DNA from: Parietichytrium sp. I65-24A
Lineage: Eukaryota > Sar > Bigyra > Thraustochytrida > Thraustochytriidae
NCBI GenBank assembly: GCA_012862575.1
Contig: BLSF01000050.1
Location: 186,001-250,000, forward strand
Direction: 5' to 3'
Length of the DNA: 64,000 bases
In this document: positions 1-9,700 of the stretch, in pieces
How positions within the stretch are numbered: the first letter of the stretch is position 1
Layout of the letters: each line of letters opens with the position of its first letter
Program-made: the position numbers and the translations under genes
The notes under the pieces: model-generated
Seen by the model: only the letters and a program-made list of their open reading frames with translations
Databases searched by the model: none
Told to the model about the DNA's origin: nothing

Positions 1-26
1 ATAGATAGATAGATAGATAGATAGAT
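1..26. repeat. (TAGA)n microsatellite
   Basis: The window opens with an uninterrupted 4-bp tandem repeat that runs up to the stop codon of the first gene, which is on the minus strand. It is therefore 3'-flanking or 3'-UTR sequence of that gene. Its left boundary lies outside the window. Confidence 0.95.
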
Positions 27-529
27 CACTCAAAGACGCTTCTGCACAGTGCGTCGAAGGCCACGTCGCCGCTTCCCTCTCTCAGAGCCTCCACGAGAAC
101 GTCCACATCTTCGCTGTGCTGGCCGAACACCTCCTCCTTCCTAATCCTGTCCAGCTGCTCCGCCAGCGCCGCCGTGGTCTGCTGCATGTACCACGCCTCG
201 AACTTTGTCCGCGCGGACCCCTGCTGCGCCGCGCGCCTGTCCTCGTTCAGCGCGTCGTTCGCGGAACGTTCCAGCCGCGCTGCCGCGAAACGCACCGTTC
301 CCCACAGCTCGCTGGCCTCCACGTCCTCGGGCACGGGCACATGCGTCTGCGATGACACCCGCGCGGGGTCCTCGCACGCGTGCGCGTACGCGCGAATGCA
401 CGCCGCGGCGCGCGCACGCAGCTGTGGCGTACGCGAGGACACATTCAGGTCGAGAGAGCCGGTGTCCTCGCACGTACGCACGAGCGCCTCTCCCGCGTAC
501 GTGAGGGAATCTGCTGCGGACAGAGACAT
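26..529 (-). CDS. Rsa3-like ribosome-assembly protein (C-terminal domain)
   Basis: A 167-residue single-exon protein whose ATG is at 529 and whose stop abuts the terminal microsatellite. The N-terminal half is Ala/Arg-rich and featureless. The C-terminal 60 residues have a pattern I associate with the fungal Rsa3 ribosome-assembly family: an aromatic/basic helix (FEAWYMQQ), then a segment LAEQLDRIRKEE, then a closing helix VDVLVEALREGS. In yeast, Rsa3 acts on nucleolar pre-60S particles. That role here is inferred from family resemblance only. Codon usage is GC-rich. The gene is divergently placed from the spliced gene at 1244, with about 700 bp between them. Alternatively it is an uncharacterised helical protein. 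The reading frame is more certain than the function. Confidence 0.5.
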   Translation of the reverse strand: MSLSAADSLTYAGEALVRTCEDTGSLDLNVSSRTPQLRARAAACIRAYAHACEDPARVSSQTHVPVPEDVEASELWGTVRFAAARLERSANDALNEDRRAAQQGSARTKFEAWYMQQTTAALAEQLDRIRKEEVFGQHSEDVDVLVEALREGSGDVAFDALCRSVFE

Positions 530-584
530 TTTGAAAGTGCGAGCGCGAGCAGGGTGGTGATTGCAAGGGGGTGCGCGGCGCGGA

Positions 585-610
585 CTCTCTCTCTCTCTCT
601 CTCTCTCTCC
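585..610. repeat. (CT)n microsatellite
   Basis: An uninterrupted CT dinucleotide run about 55 bp upstream of the minus-strand gene at 26-529. On that gene's strand it is a GA tract in the presumed promoter or leader. Confidence 0.9.
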
Positions 611-890
611 CTCGGTGGCGTACTTGCAAGTGGTGCGCGCGGACTACTAGCGAGTACTCTTGGGAAGACAGTAGGGATGTGGATGTTGAGAGGGAAATGT
701 GAGATGTGAACTATGTGAACTTGCAAACTTTTTGGTGGCCACCCGTTGTCCGTCACCGAGATACGCGCGTAACACGGAGGCACTAGTGACGCGATCCGAC
801 CTCCTTCTGACTGGAGCGCAGGTAGGTAGGATTAGGTAAATTAGGTAGGATTAGGTAGGTAGGCAGGAGATAAGGTTCCTCCGTAGCGTG

Positions 891-908
891 TGCCGCAGAA
901 CTGCGGCA
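891..908. repeat. Perfect 8-bp inverted repeat
   Basis: The arms TGCCGCAG and CTGCGGCA are exact reverse complements separated by AA. They could form a small hairpin or a dimeric protein-binding site in the divergent promoter region. Confidence 0.6.
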
Positions 909-1243
909 GACGACTATCCTGCCACTTCGCCATCCCACAGCCCCTTTCCTACGGTTTACCATAATTGAGTCTACTAAACCGGGGAGAGGAAGGCGCCGAG
1001 TTCGCGCATAGACGTCGCGCCACGGGTCCTTCCCATCGCCCGACTTGTTGGTTCTGGAAGTGGCGGGAGGAGGAAGGGGGCCGGGCAGAGTAAAGCGTAG
1101 TGTCCGCAGTAAGCGTTTGCGCGTACTGTGGGGTCAGTGCGCCAGGTGTGGGGTTGGGTTCCGCGTACAGACAGAAGCAGCAGAGCGGCGTTCAACTGGG
1201 GGATGCATATGCGCCCGGAGAAGAAGAAGAAGAAGAAGGAGAG

Positions 1244-2100
1244 ATGACCAGGTTGAAAGGGGCGCTGCAGAGGATGCTTGCGGAGATCCCCGAGTCGGAA
1301 AGGTGAGTTGTGAGAATGGAGAGTTGTTTTATTCAATGGAAGGTCTTCATGATTGGTTTGTTGAATTTTGAATTTATTATTGTGTTTGCGAATAGAGTGC
1401 GCTGACAAAATGACGAAATGATGGAATGATGGAATCACAAAACGATGAAATGATGGAATCACGAAATGATGGAATGATGGAATCACGAAATGATTGAATG
1501 ATGGAATCACGAAATGATTGAAAATGATTGAATGATGGAGACAGAGGGAACAGGACGTTTGGGTGGCACTTCCACTTTTGGAATTTGGTGATGGCGTTGA
1601 TTCCTGTCGGTGTGGTGTATTACCAAGGGAACCGACTGCGAGCGAGGATGATTGCCAGGAAGGAGGAGATTGATGCGGCGAATGCTTTGATGGTGGAGCG
1701 GATGTTGCACGCGAGCGAAGCCGAGTTTAAGAAAGGAATCGAAGACAAGACGGTGCCAAGGGATAGGAGGGAAACTGTCAAGTATGATGTGTTGCGCTCG
1801 CGGATTCGGCTTTTAGAGCACAAGTTTAGCCAGATCGCCGCGGAGCGACAGGCTCTCCGCCTTTATAACTTTACCCAGTCCTTTTTGCCCGAACCCGAAT
1901 CCACGGGCGACGCGAAAGAGATTGTGCCGCCGCCATCGCCACCGTCGCCACCGTCCCGGCCGCCGAATGAAATGAAAGCGGTCGCGGAGACCCCGACTCC
2001 GGTCGATGTTCCTGCGCCACAAGAAAACGCTCGGAGCGCGTCCTGGTCTGGGTCCTTTTGGCATGTTTATAGCTCCATTCGGTCTGCCGCCGGCTATTAG
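1244..2100 (+). CDS. Small single-pass membrane/coiled-coil protein, two exons
   Basis: I model two exons, 1244-1302 and 1554-2100, giving about 201 residues. The donor AG|GTGAGT at 1303 and the acceptor ACAG at 1550-1553 keep the frame and join ESER to TFGWHFHF. The 251-bp intron consists largely of GATGGAATCACGAAAT-type repeats, so an unspliced start inside it (1528) is unlikely. The protein has a short amphipathic N-terminus, one hydrophobic segment (NLVMALIPVGVVYY, about residues 28-41), then a long charged helix predicted to be coiled coil (about 45-115), then a Pro/Ser-rich tail. It could be a small organelle or ER membrane protein. I do not recognise the family and assign no function. 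Confidence 0.6.
1410..1540. repeat. Short tandem repeats inside an intron
   Basis: Imperfect tandem copies of the words ATGATGGAATCACGAAATG and ATGATTGA fill the second half of the intron of the gene at 1244-2100. They stop just before the acceptor site. They create a spurious reading frame of Ile/Pro/Ser/Phe repeats on the minus strand. Confidence 0.8.
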
Positions 2101-2476
2101 ATTTCTGTTAGAATATTTATTTGTACCCACTCGCGGATCTTTCGATGAGCAGGACGATGGGCTAGTTGCCACTTGCCACTTGCCAGTCAGACTTTTCACG
2201 CAAACTGCACTCGCGTCGACCCGCACTGACAGTAAAAACGAGTCTTGCGTTTCTTTCGTCAAGTAAAAAGACTTGAGCTACACACTACATGGAACAGCAT
2301 TCGCAAACTTGGCAAACTTTGCAAATGCTGAAGGTGCTGAACAGTCAGGAGTGAATGAATGCATGCGTGGTGTCCTTTCGCCTTCTTCCCAAGCTCCATT
2401 CCCTAACGCAACCCAACTCGTCGCTTTCTTTCACAGCTACGTTGAACGACATTGTTGAACGTCGAGCGTCTTGGCG

Positions 2477-2507
<31 letters not shown>

Positions 2508-2546
2508 CTTGCGTCTGCCACAACGTGTGCAAGCCAAGTGTCCTCG
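2101..2546. other. Intergenic region / promoter of the hydrolase gene
   Basis: The first part is the 3' flank of the spliced membrane-protein gene. A CACTGACAGT word at 2224-2233 resembles the shared intergenic 17-mer. The tail (about 2480-2510) has repeated GAGCACGA units. The frame is open from an earlier ATG at 2355, so part of this stretch could be translated as an N-terminal extension of the next gene. Confidence 0.5.
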
Positions 2547-3482
2547 ATGGAGAGTCCGCGCACAGCTCGCGGTACGCTGCGCAGCTTCTGCGGCGGTCGT
2601 CTTCAGTCGTTCCGCAGCGGGCGCGAGGACAGTGCGCGCGTCGTTGTGCTGCTCGGCGGCCTCGGGGACGGCCTGCTGGCGTGCGCGTACTGGTCCGCGC
2701 TGTGCTCGCGCGCACACGCCGCCGGATGGGCCGTGGAGCAGCCGCTGCTGCGGTCCAGCTTGCTCGGCTTCGGCAGCGGGACCTTGCGGCGCGACGCCGA
2801 GGATCTCTCCGCGTTCATGCGCGAGCTCGTGCTCCCCGCCGCGGAGCGAGTGGCGGTCGTGGGCCACAGCACAGGGTGCCAGCTCGCGGCGCTGTGGCTG
2901 CGCGAGGCCGCGGGCGACGACGCCAAGAATGCGGTCAAGGTGGTGGCGCTGCAGGCGCCGGTGTCCGACCGCGAGGCCGCGCAGCTCCCGGGGATGCTGT
3001 TCGGGGCGAAGGAGACGCAAGGAGCCGTGGACGATGATGATGATGATGATGATGGTGATGATGATGGCGACGATGCGGACTTGGCGAGGGCGCTCGCGGA
3101 GGCGAAGGAGCTCGTGGACGCCGGGAAAGGGGAGAAGGTAGTCAGGTACTGCTTTGGGTCGCCGCTGTGCGCGGAAAGAATGCTGGACCTGTTCGGACGC
3201 GGGGGCCTGGACGATATGTTTAGCAGCGACCTCACGGACGAGGAGCTGAGCGGGGCTCTGGCGCATCTTGGCCGACATCGCACCTTGGTCTGTCTATCCA
3301 CGAAGGACGAGTATGTGCCTCGAGGCGTGTACCCTGGGCTGGGAGAAAGGCTTGCAAAGGCGATCCCGAATTCGCAACTGGTGCTGTGTCCTGGAGATCA
3401 CAGTCTTTCAGAGGAGGCAGCTGCGAACGTGTTCCTTGACGCGTTTTTTGATGCTTTACAGGAAACGGGAATGACCCAGTAG
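2547..3482 (+). CDS. DUF1749/UPF0613-type alpha/beta hydrolase
   Basis: A 311-residue protein from ATG 2547. An in-frame ATG at 2355 would add 64 Arg/Ser-rich residues that look like leader. The conserved fold starts with VVVLLGGLGDGLL (first strand and oxyanion region). Next comes QPLLRSSLLGFGSG, then the nucleophile elbow GHSTGCQ, with Ser as the presumed nucleophile. A late GDHSLSEE supplies the likely catalytic His. The order GG-DGLL, LLxSSxxGFGxxSL and GHSTGCQ is typical of the DUF1749 (UPF0613) family, whose substrate is unknown to me. Between the elbow and the C-terminal third lies an insert with a polyaspartate run encoded by GAT repeats (3030-3080). The gene is strongly GC-rich. Its 3' neighbour is a minisatellite. 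Confidence 0.75.
   Translation: MESPRTARGTLRSFCGGRLQSFRSGREDSARVVVLLGGLGDGLLACAYWSALCSRAHAAGWAVEQPLLRSSLLGFGSGTLRRDAEDLSAFMRELVLPAAERVAVVGHSTGCQLAALWLREAAGDDAKNAVKVVALQAPVSDREAAQLPGMLFGAKETQGAVDDDDDDDDGDDDGDDADLARALAEAKELVDAGKGEKVVRYCFGSPLCAERMLDLFGRGGLDDMFSSDLTDEELSGALAHLGRHRTLVCLSTKDEYVPRGVYPGLGERLAKAIPNSQLVLCPGDHSLSEEAAANVFLDAFFDALQETGMTQ
3030..3080 (+). repeat. In-frame (GAT)n run encoding polyaspartate
   Basis: A GAT/GAC trinucleotide expansion inside the hydrolase gene gives an acidic run interrupted by Gly. It probably forms a solvent-exposed, length-variable loop. Confidence 0.9.
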
Positions 3483-3980
3483 ACATCATGTGCACGGCGT
3501 ATCTGTGCGTTTTGTTTTTAAACGTAGACTGATCATGGTTTCGAGATTGACAATCGTAATCCATGGTCCAGCCGATATTCCAAGCAAATGGCAGGAAAAG
3601 TTACCTCCTCTACCTCCTCTACTGTCTTTATTCGCCTTTGTCGCTTTTGCCATCTTGTGATTCTATGCACCGGCCTTACTTTTATGCACATGTCAATGCA
3701 GATGACACCATTGGGCTTTTTTTTTTTTTTAAATCCTCATCGATATTTTATAAAAGACGCATCATCACACTTTTAAAGATTTTTTTTAAGTGGGGTCAGG
3801 AGTCGGAAACGAGGAATGGCGCGAGCGACCCTCGATTCCGTGCTGTAGAGTTACTTTCACGGTGCCTTCACAGCCAAAGCCTTCGCTGCTCCAATTCGAT
3901 ATGCCATTGCCGATTGTTGCCGTCAGCCAGCCGCCCAAAGCTTCGGATCAGAACACAAAACTCAAAACTCAGAAATCAGA
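3483..3980. other. Intergenic, no gene seen
   Basis: The 3' flank of the hydrolase gene. It contains T-rich runs (3717-3731 and 3781-3788) that could be polyadenylation-associated. Open frames here lack codon bias and similarity. Confidence 0.5.
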
Positions 3981-4476
3981 TCAACATCAACATCAACTTC
4001 AATACACCAACATTCCACAAGCAACAACATCAACGTCAACATCAACTTGGCCAGCTATAGCTGGGCACCTTTAACACACCAACATTCCACAAGCATCAAC
4101 ATCAACATAACGTCAACATCAACATCAACATCAACACCAACTTGGCCAGCTATAGCTGGGCACCTCCAACACACCAACGTTCCACAAGCATCAACATCAA
4201 CATAACGTCAACATCAACATCAACACCAACTTGGCCAGTTATACCTGGGCACCTCCAACACACCAACGTTCCACAAGCATCAACATCAACATAACGTCAA
4301 CATCAACATCAACACCAACTTGGCCAGTTATACCTGGGCACCTCCAACACACACACCAACGTTCCACAAGCATCAACATTAACATAACGTCAACATCAAC
4401 ATCAACACCAACACCAACTTGGCCAGTTATACCTGGGCACCTCCAACACACCAACGTTCCACAAGCAACAACACCC
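3981..4476. repeat. Minisatellite of about 89-99 bp units
   Basis: About five tandem units can be aligned on the word TTGGCCAG at about 4047, 4142, 4231, 4320 and 4419, with spacings of 95, 89, 89 and 99 bp. Each unit has a CAACAT-rich half, an ACACACCAACGTTCCACAAG half and a TTGGCCAG...TGGGCACCT core. In the first two units the core is a perfect palindrome, CCAGCTATAGCTGG. In later units it has changed to CCAGTTATACCTGG. Unit lengths differ by non-multiples of three, so this is not a coding repeat. Confidence 0.9.
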
Positions 4477-4904
4477 ACATCAACACTTGCATTCTGCGCG
4501 AGTCAGCCCTTCTTACCGTCGCCATAACGGCATCGCTAAGGCGCCCAATCGTCCGCCCTTTTCGCTCCAAACGAAAACTCTATCCAACTTGTCTTGTATG
4601 TACACATAGATTACAAACAAACACATGTGCTGTGTGTGCTGTGTGCTCTGTGCAGTAGACCAAAACCTCTTCGATCTTCTTAGCCTTGCGCGTTACTCGC
4701 CGCGTACCCCCACCGCCCAGTCACTCCCATCTCTTACGCCGCGACCGCACAACCGCACAACCGCACAACCGCAGCGCCAGCTTCCGCGAACGTTCCCCGC
4801 GCACCCCCCCGTCGCAGCACGCAGCATTCGCATCTTCTCATCGTCATCGTCCCATTGTCCCATCGACTCCTCGTCGCATACGCGCGTACGCGACTGCCAG
4901 CGCG
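4477..4904. other. Intergenic / promoter of the HAD phosphatase gene
   Basis: Holds a TGTGTGCTGTGTGCTC-type repeat at about 4628-4655 and a C-rich presumed leader with repeated ACCGCACA units at about 4745-4770. The upstream frame is open from 4686, but the leader is low-complexity and the first convincing start is ATG 4905. Confidence 0.5.
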
Positions 4905-6260
4905 ATGTTGCGTCGTGTGTCCGCGCCGCGCACGGCCGCGCACTGGGCGTCGCTTCTTCTCCTCGCCGCCGCGCTGGACGCCGCATGGGCGCGGTGGCAG
5001 CGCGCATCCCATGCCCGCCTCTCGACTGGCGCGGACCCTGCCGCCCGGCCGGCGTCCGCGGGTGTCCCCGGCGCGGACTGCCCCGCCGTGCTGGCGCTCG
5101 ACTGCGACGGCACGCTGCTGGACGGCCGCGGCGAGCTGTCCGCGCGCGCCGTGGCCGCCCTGCGCAGGTACGCGGACATCGGCGGCTGCGTGGTCCTCGC
5201 AACGGGAAACCCGGCGCTCGCCATGCGCACACTCGCAAGCCGCGCTGCCTGCCACGCCTTCGTCATATGCTCCTCCGGCGCCGTCGTCATGAGCCCCAGT
5301 CCCCGCAGTCCCCGCAATCCCCACAGTTCCCGCAATCCCGGAGTTGGGGATGGGGATGGAGATGGAGCTGGGGCAGGTTCGTGGAAGGTGCGCGCGCAGA
5401 ATGGGGTGAGCAGAGGGTGCGCGGCGCGGATGGCGGAGCGTCTGCAGGCGCTGGACGCGGAGGTGCAGGTGGCGGTGGAGACGCTGGGAGAGTGGCTGGT
5501 GCAGTCGCCGAGGTTCTTCCGAGAGCTGGACTCGGCGCTGCCCGGAGCCAGCATGGGCGCCCGCATCGAGCGCCTGGCGCGCGTCGCGGGCACGGGCGAG
5601 TCGCTCGCGGAGCTGGTGCTGCGTTACCGCACGGAGACGGAGGAGACGGAGGAGATGGAAGAGGAAAGCTTCGTGCGCGTGCTGGCGATCCACCCGCGGT
5701 GGTCGGCGGAGGAGCTGATGGCGCGCGCGGGCGCCGCGGTGGAAGAGGAAGCGGCGCAGCATGGGAGCGACGTGGAGGTCAAGCACAGCGGCGCGCCGCG
5801 CGGCGTGACCGTGGGCCGCCGTGACGCGCACAAGGCACGCGCGCTGCAGCAAGTGTGCGCACAGCTGCGCGTGCCCCCGCACAGGGTGATGGCGTTCGGC
5901 GACAACATGAACGATCTGGAGATGCTGCAGTGGGCCGGCACTGGCGTGGCCGTCGCCAACGCCGTGGACGAGCTCAAAGCCGTGGCGGACAGGGTCAGCG
6001 CGTTTGCCAACACGGAGGACTGCGTGGCCAGGGAGCTGGAGGCCATCCTGGCCCGTGTGGACGAGAATGCGTTCATGAAGGACAACATTCGCCGCATGCA
6101 CGAGCAGATTAGCGCGGCGGGGGCCAAGGTCGCTGATCTCGCCAAGGAAAACGAGCAGCTCAGGGCCACGGTGGACAAGGCACGCAGCCTCTTTGCTAGC
6201 AGAGGATTCGTGGAGGCGGCGCCGCACTCGGCCAGTGCGCTTCGATCGCCTGCTGTGTGA
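4905..6260 (+). CDS. Cof-type HAD-superfamily phosphatase with N-terminal membrane anchor
   Basis: A 451-residue protein. Residues about 10-30 are hydrophobic (signal anchor or targeting peptide). HAD motif I is LDCDGTLLDG, with nucleophile Asp66 and acid/base Asp68. Motif III has Lys310 in DAHKARALQQ. Motif IV is GDNMND (Asp333 and Asp337). The cap between motifs I and III is of the Cof (IIB) type and includes a Ser/Pro/Asn and Gly/Asp-rich low-complexity insert (DNA about 5290-5375). Such enzymes dephosphorylate sugar phosphates, pyridoxal phosphate or nucleotides; the substrate cannot be read from sequence. After the HAD fold, a helical tail (about residues 385-430) looks like a coiled coil, an addition not usual in the family. 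The gene is very GC-rich and converges with the giant gene. Confidence 0.85.
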   Translation: MLRRVSAPRTAAHWASLLLLAAALDAAWARWQRASHARLSTGADPAARPASAGVPGADCPAVLALDCDGTLLDGRGELSARAVAALRRYADIGGCVVLATGNPALAMRTLASRAACHAFVICSSGAVVMSPSPRSPRNPHSSRNPGVGDGDGDGAGAGSWKVRAQNGVSRGCAARMAERLQALDAEVQVAVETLGEWLVQSPRFFRELDSALPGASMGARIERLARVAGTGESLAELVLRYRTETEETEEMEEESFVRVLAIHPRWSAEELMARAGAAVEEEAAQHGSDVEVKHSGAPRGVTVGRRDAHKARALQQVCAQLRVPPHRVMAFGDNMNDLEMLQWAGTGVAVANAVDELKAVADRVSAFANTEDCVARELEAILARVDENAFMKDNIRRMHEQISAAGAKVADLAKENEQLRATVDKARSLFASRGFVEAAPHSASALRSPAV

Positions 6261-6760
6261 TTGATTATCAACTGCTGCGATCTCTTATTGTCGTAACTTC
6301 TTCTGGCACTGTGTGGGTGTGGGTGTTGGTGTGTTTGCCGTTTTCTGTCGCAGGGTACACAATCTCTTCCTTGCTTGGTGCGACGACCGTCTTGGAGCCG
6401 CATGTGTGGGCCTGGGCTGGCCCGGTGGGTGGTGATGCTCGTGGCCAAAAACTCCCACATGCCATCATTATATATTTAGAGCTTGGAAGACTCTCTGTTC
6501 CCATAATTCCTCTCTATATTAAAAAATACCACCAACACGGTCCAAGTCATGTGCAACACGCAAGGTTTGTAGGAAGAAGGAGAAAGAAACAAAACAGTGG
6601 ACTGTTCTGAATGACGACCGACGAGTCAGCAAACGTACAACACCTTTTCTCAATTTACAGTGTTAATAAAAATTTTCAAAAAAAGAACTTGAAAGTAGTT
6701 GATTCATTCATTCATTATTGTATGTTTTCTTCTGATTTGAAAAGTATTTGCTTTCTTTTT
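6261..6760. other. Intergenic between convergent genes
   Basis: The 3' flanks of the HAD gene and of the giant gene meet here. The region is AT-richer than both neighbours, with A-rich and T-rich runs (6665-6690, 6750-6762) suited to 3'-end formation. No gene seen. Confidence 0.6.
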
Positions 6761-9700
6761 TTACGAGCTCGCCTTAGCTGCGTCGCGCACGGCTGCCGCA
6801 ATACAGATGATCTCTTCCAGCTGCTCAGACTTGGTGAAGGACTCTGCCGGAATGCGCTTGCAAGTCTTGGCGTACTGGTCGGTAAACTTGTAGTTGGAGT
6901 CCTGGCGAGAGTTGCTCGACGCGATGGCATTAATCAAGCTGGGCTTGACACCTGTTTCGACGTCTCCGTCGTCATAGAGGATATCATAAGTCAGCTCACG
7001 AACGATGATGTGGTCCCCGTTCGTGTCCCTTTCCGTGCCGTCCATCTCAGTCTCATCGGCAGCTTCTGCTTCCGACGCGACCGGCTCAGGCTGCTCCTGC
7101 TTTGCTGCACTCTTCTTCGCCTTTCTTCTCCGCCGCCGAGAGCTGCTGTCGTCCTCGTCCTCCTTGACTGCGTCAGCAATATCGGCGATCCGCTTCTTCT
7201 TTTCAATGACGTTCACCTTGGTGATTTTCCCTGGGTAGTACTTCTTGAGCCCTTTGTACCTCGCCTCGACCTTCTCGTCCACAATGAACTCCTTCTGGTT
7301 CTCAGGAGGCTTGCCGACATTCAGGGCAATCGATATTGACTTGTTTGCGCGCCTAATCCGCTCCGCAAAGGAAAGGCCTGGAGGGCGCATCTTGCTGCCA
7401 ATCTCAAAGCCCGGCTGCACAATATCTCCGTTTTCATTCTCGTATGATGGATACCAGAGTTGAGTCACCACAGCAGAGTAGCCCGGGTCGCTCTCCAAAG
7501 TGCTTATGACCTCGTCTTCAGTCGAGCAAGCTTTAATAACAAACCCGGTCTTGCGGAGTGCCTTCATCGCCTGTGTTTCCTTGTTGATTTGGTGGGACTG
7601 CAACCACAACACGCGCCTCTGTGAAAGAAGGGCGTATCGCTCCGCAAGCGCACCAATCTCTGCCTCCTCCAGCGCGCGGCTGTGAATGCCGATTCGGCGG
7701 AGGCTTCCACCACGCAGATCACGCTGCTGCGCTCCTCCGAACAAAGTAATTTGGTGCTGGAGAATGAGATCCTCTGGCGCCATTCCCGAGTACGATTGGC
7801 TGAGCTTGCCGTCTACATACGTTTGCAGAACGCCAACCTTGCCCTTGGCGACAATCGTCACCACGTGCCACTCGCCAGCGACCACCTTGGCTCCATCTCC
7901 GCCATCGGAAGCCTTGGAAGTAGTAGAGTCCGAGGCAGCCGCAGACTTTGGGCTGCCATCTCCAGAGGCAGAGGCAGAGGCAGTGGATGAGACGCTTCCG
8001 GTGCTCTCCACGGCGGGCGCAGTACTCTGCTGCGAGCCCAGTCCGTTCGTCACGTTTCCAAATTCGTCCACGTAAATGTTCGCCTTGGCGCCCTTTTTGC
8101 GGTTACGCTGATTGGCTCCCGCAGGTGTCGCCGAGAACTTGACGATCGCATGTTTATTGCCAGCAGGTGGAAGCTTCTCGATGCGGATATCCATGGTCAA
8201 AGAGAACGCGTCGCGGAGGTCCATATTGGCCAAAATGTCGGAGTCTCCGTCTTGCCCGCCATCAAGCAGGTCTAGGTCCACAGCGTCGTTTGCAACATGA
8301 TCAACTTCAGGGTTTTTCTCCCGCAGCCGCCTTGCAGCCTCTTTCGCCGAAGCGTGCATGATCGCGACCGGGACCTGCAAGCTCATACTAGCCCCAGCGC
8401 TGCAACTAAAGTAGGTTTTCAGGACGGACAAGTCGTTGCGGAGCTTCTTCTTCGCATCGAGCTCCTTGTTGTAGCAACGTGCGCACAGATAATAGTTGCA
8501 CTCCCACTTTGGGCAGTGGAAAGCGGTGTGGTGAGCCTTGCATATCTTACAGCTGTACCACGTCCTCCACGTGCTCTGGATGGTGTGCCCGGCCTTGCAG
8601 CAGACCTTACCGGCGTTCGCGGCCGCCGATTCTGCCGAGAATAGGTTGATAGCTGCCACGAACTTGGCATGGCCGTTCGTCACCATGCGAAGAGGCTTTT
8701 CATTACTGGTAAAGTCGTACTCGCACATTGTTGCCGGTCCTTCGGACTGATTCTCCTTCATGTCCTCCACAATCGCTGGATTTGGTACAGCGAGACGGGA
8801 CTTGCTTGCCTTGAGCTCCTCCTGAAACGCTTTGATGTCTGCCTCACGGGCGTACGCAGCTCTTCGAATCTTCTCCTCCTCAAGCCTTTCTATCTCCTCA
8901 CGAGCGCGCTGCGCCATGAGCTCGCGCAGAACGTCGGCACCATGAGGCTCCACCACGGGTTTGGCATGGGGAAGTGCATTGCTCCCGCTGCCCTGGCCAG
9001 CAGCAGCCTCGGCGTCGTCCTCCTCCTCGATCGACGGCGCCGAGTCGTCTTCGCCTTGCAGGAACCCGCAAAACTCTTTGTAGTCAATGAGCCCGTCCTT
9101 GCCCTTGTCGGCGCATTCCAGCATGTCAAGCACGTCTGCGGGCGTCAAATTTGGCACCTTGAGCCATCGCAGCGCGCCGAACCACTCCGCAGGGCTAATG
9201 AAGCCGTTCTGGTCCGCATCAAACGCCACAAACGACTCGTAGACCGTCAACCTCTTGGACTTGATGGCATCACGCACAAAGACGGCCTGCGAGCGCTGTC
9301 TAAATGATGTCCACTCGTTCGGCGTCGTAAAGACTTTGGCTAGGGGTGTCTCGCTCCACTTGCGGTCGATCCTCCTCTTACAGCTCATGGTGTGCATGAA
9401 GAACATCTCGCGGCTGTGCAGGGTGTTGTGCTGCAGGGCGCACAAGAGAACGCGCAGCTGCGCAGACGTGAAGTGGAGGCAAGAGTCCAAAAAGCGAGCT
9501 GCCGTGTGGCTCAGAGTTGCCTGGAAGACCGGGACCTTGGTGTCAATTTCTACGCCGTTCTTTCGCCAGCCCAGCGATGCATCCAGTAACACTCCGGTGT
9601 CAACGACCTGCTTTGTTGGCGCTCCGGCCACGGCTTTCGCTGCTTGGGTACCTGGTTTGCCAGTCTGCACTGTGAGAGCCGATTTGCCAAGCATACTCGC

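Larger units (their letters stand above)
530..1243. other. Intergenic region between divergent genes
   Basis: This stretch separates two divergent genes and should hold both promoters. It contains a (CT)n tract, degenerate TTAGGTAGGA-type repeats at about 827-863, a short perfect inverted repeat at 891-908, and a GAA/AGA-rich tract at about 1219-1240 just before the downstream start codon. No further gene was seen. Confidence 0.7.

Noticed and set aside
827-863. TTAGGTAGG-type repeats resembling telomere sequence
   Set aside because: The units are irregular (TTAGGTAGGA, TTAGGTAAA) and lie between two ordinary genes, so they are more likely a simple repeat than an interstitial telomere.
3990-4527. 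Open frames with His/Gln/Asn/Thr repeats in the minisatellite
   Set aside because: Unit lengths of 89, 95 and 99 bp shift the frame. The frames end within a few units and exist on both strands.
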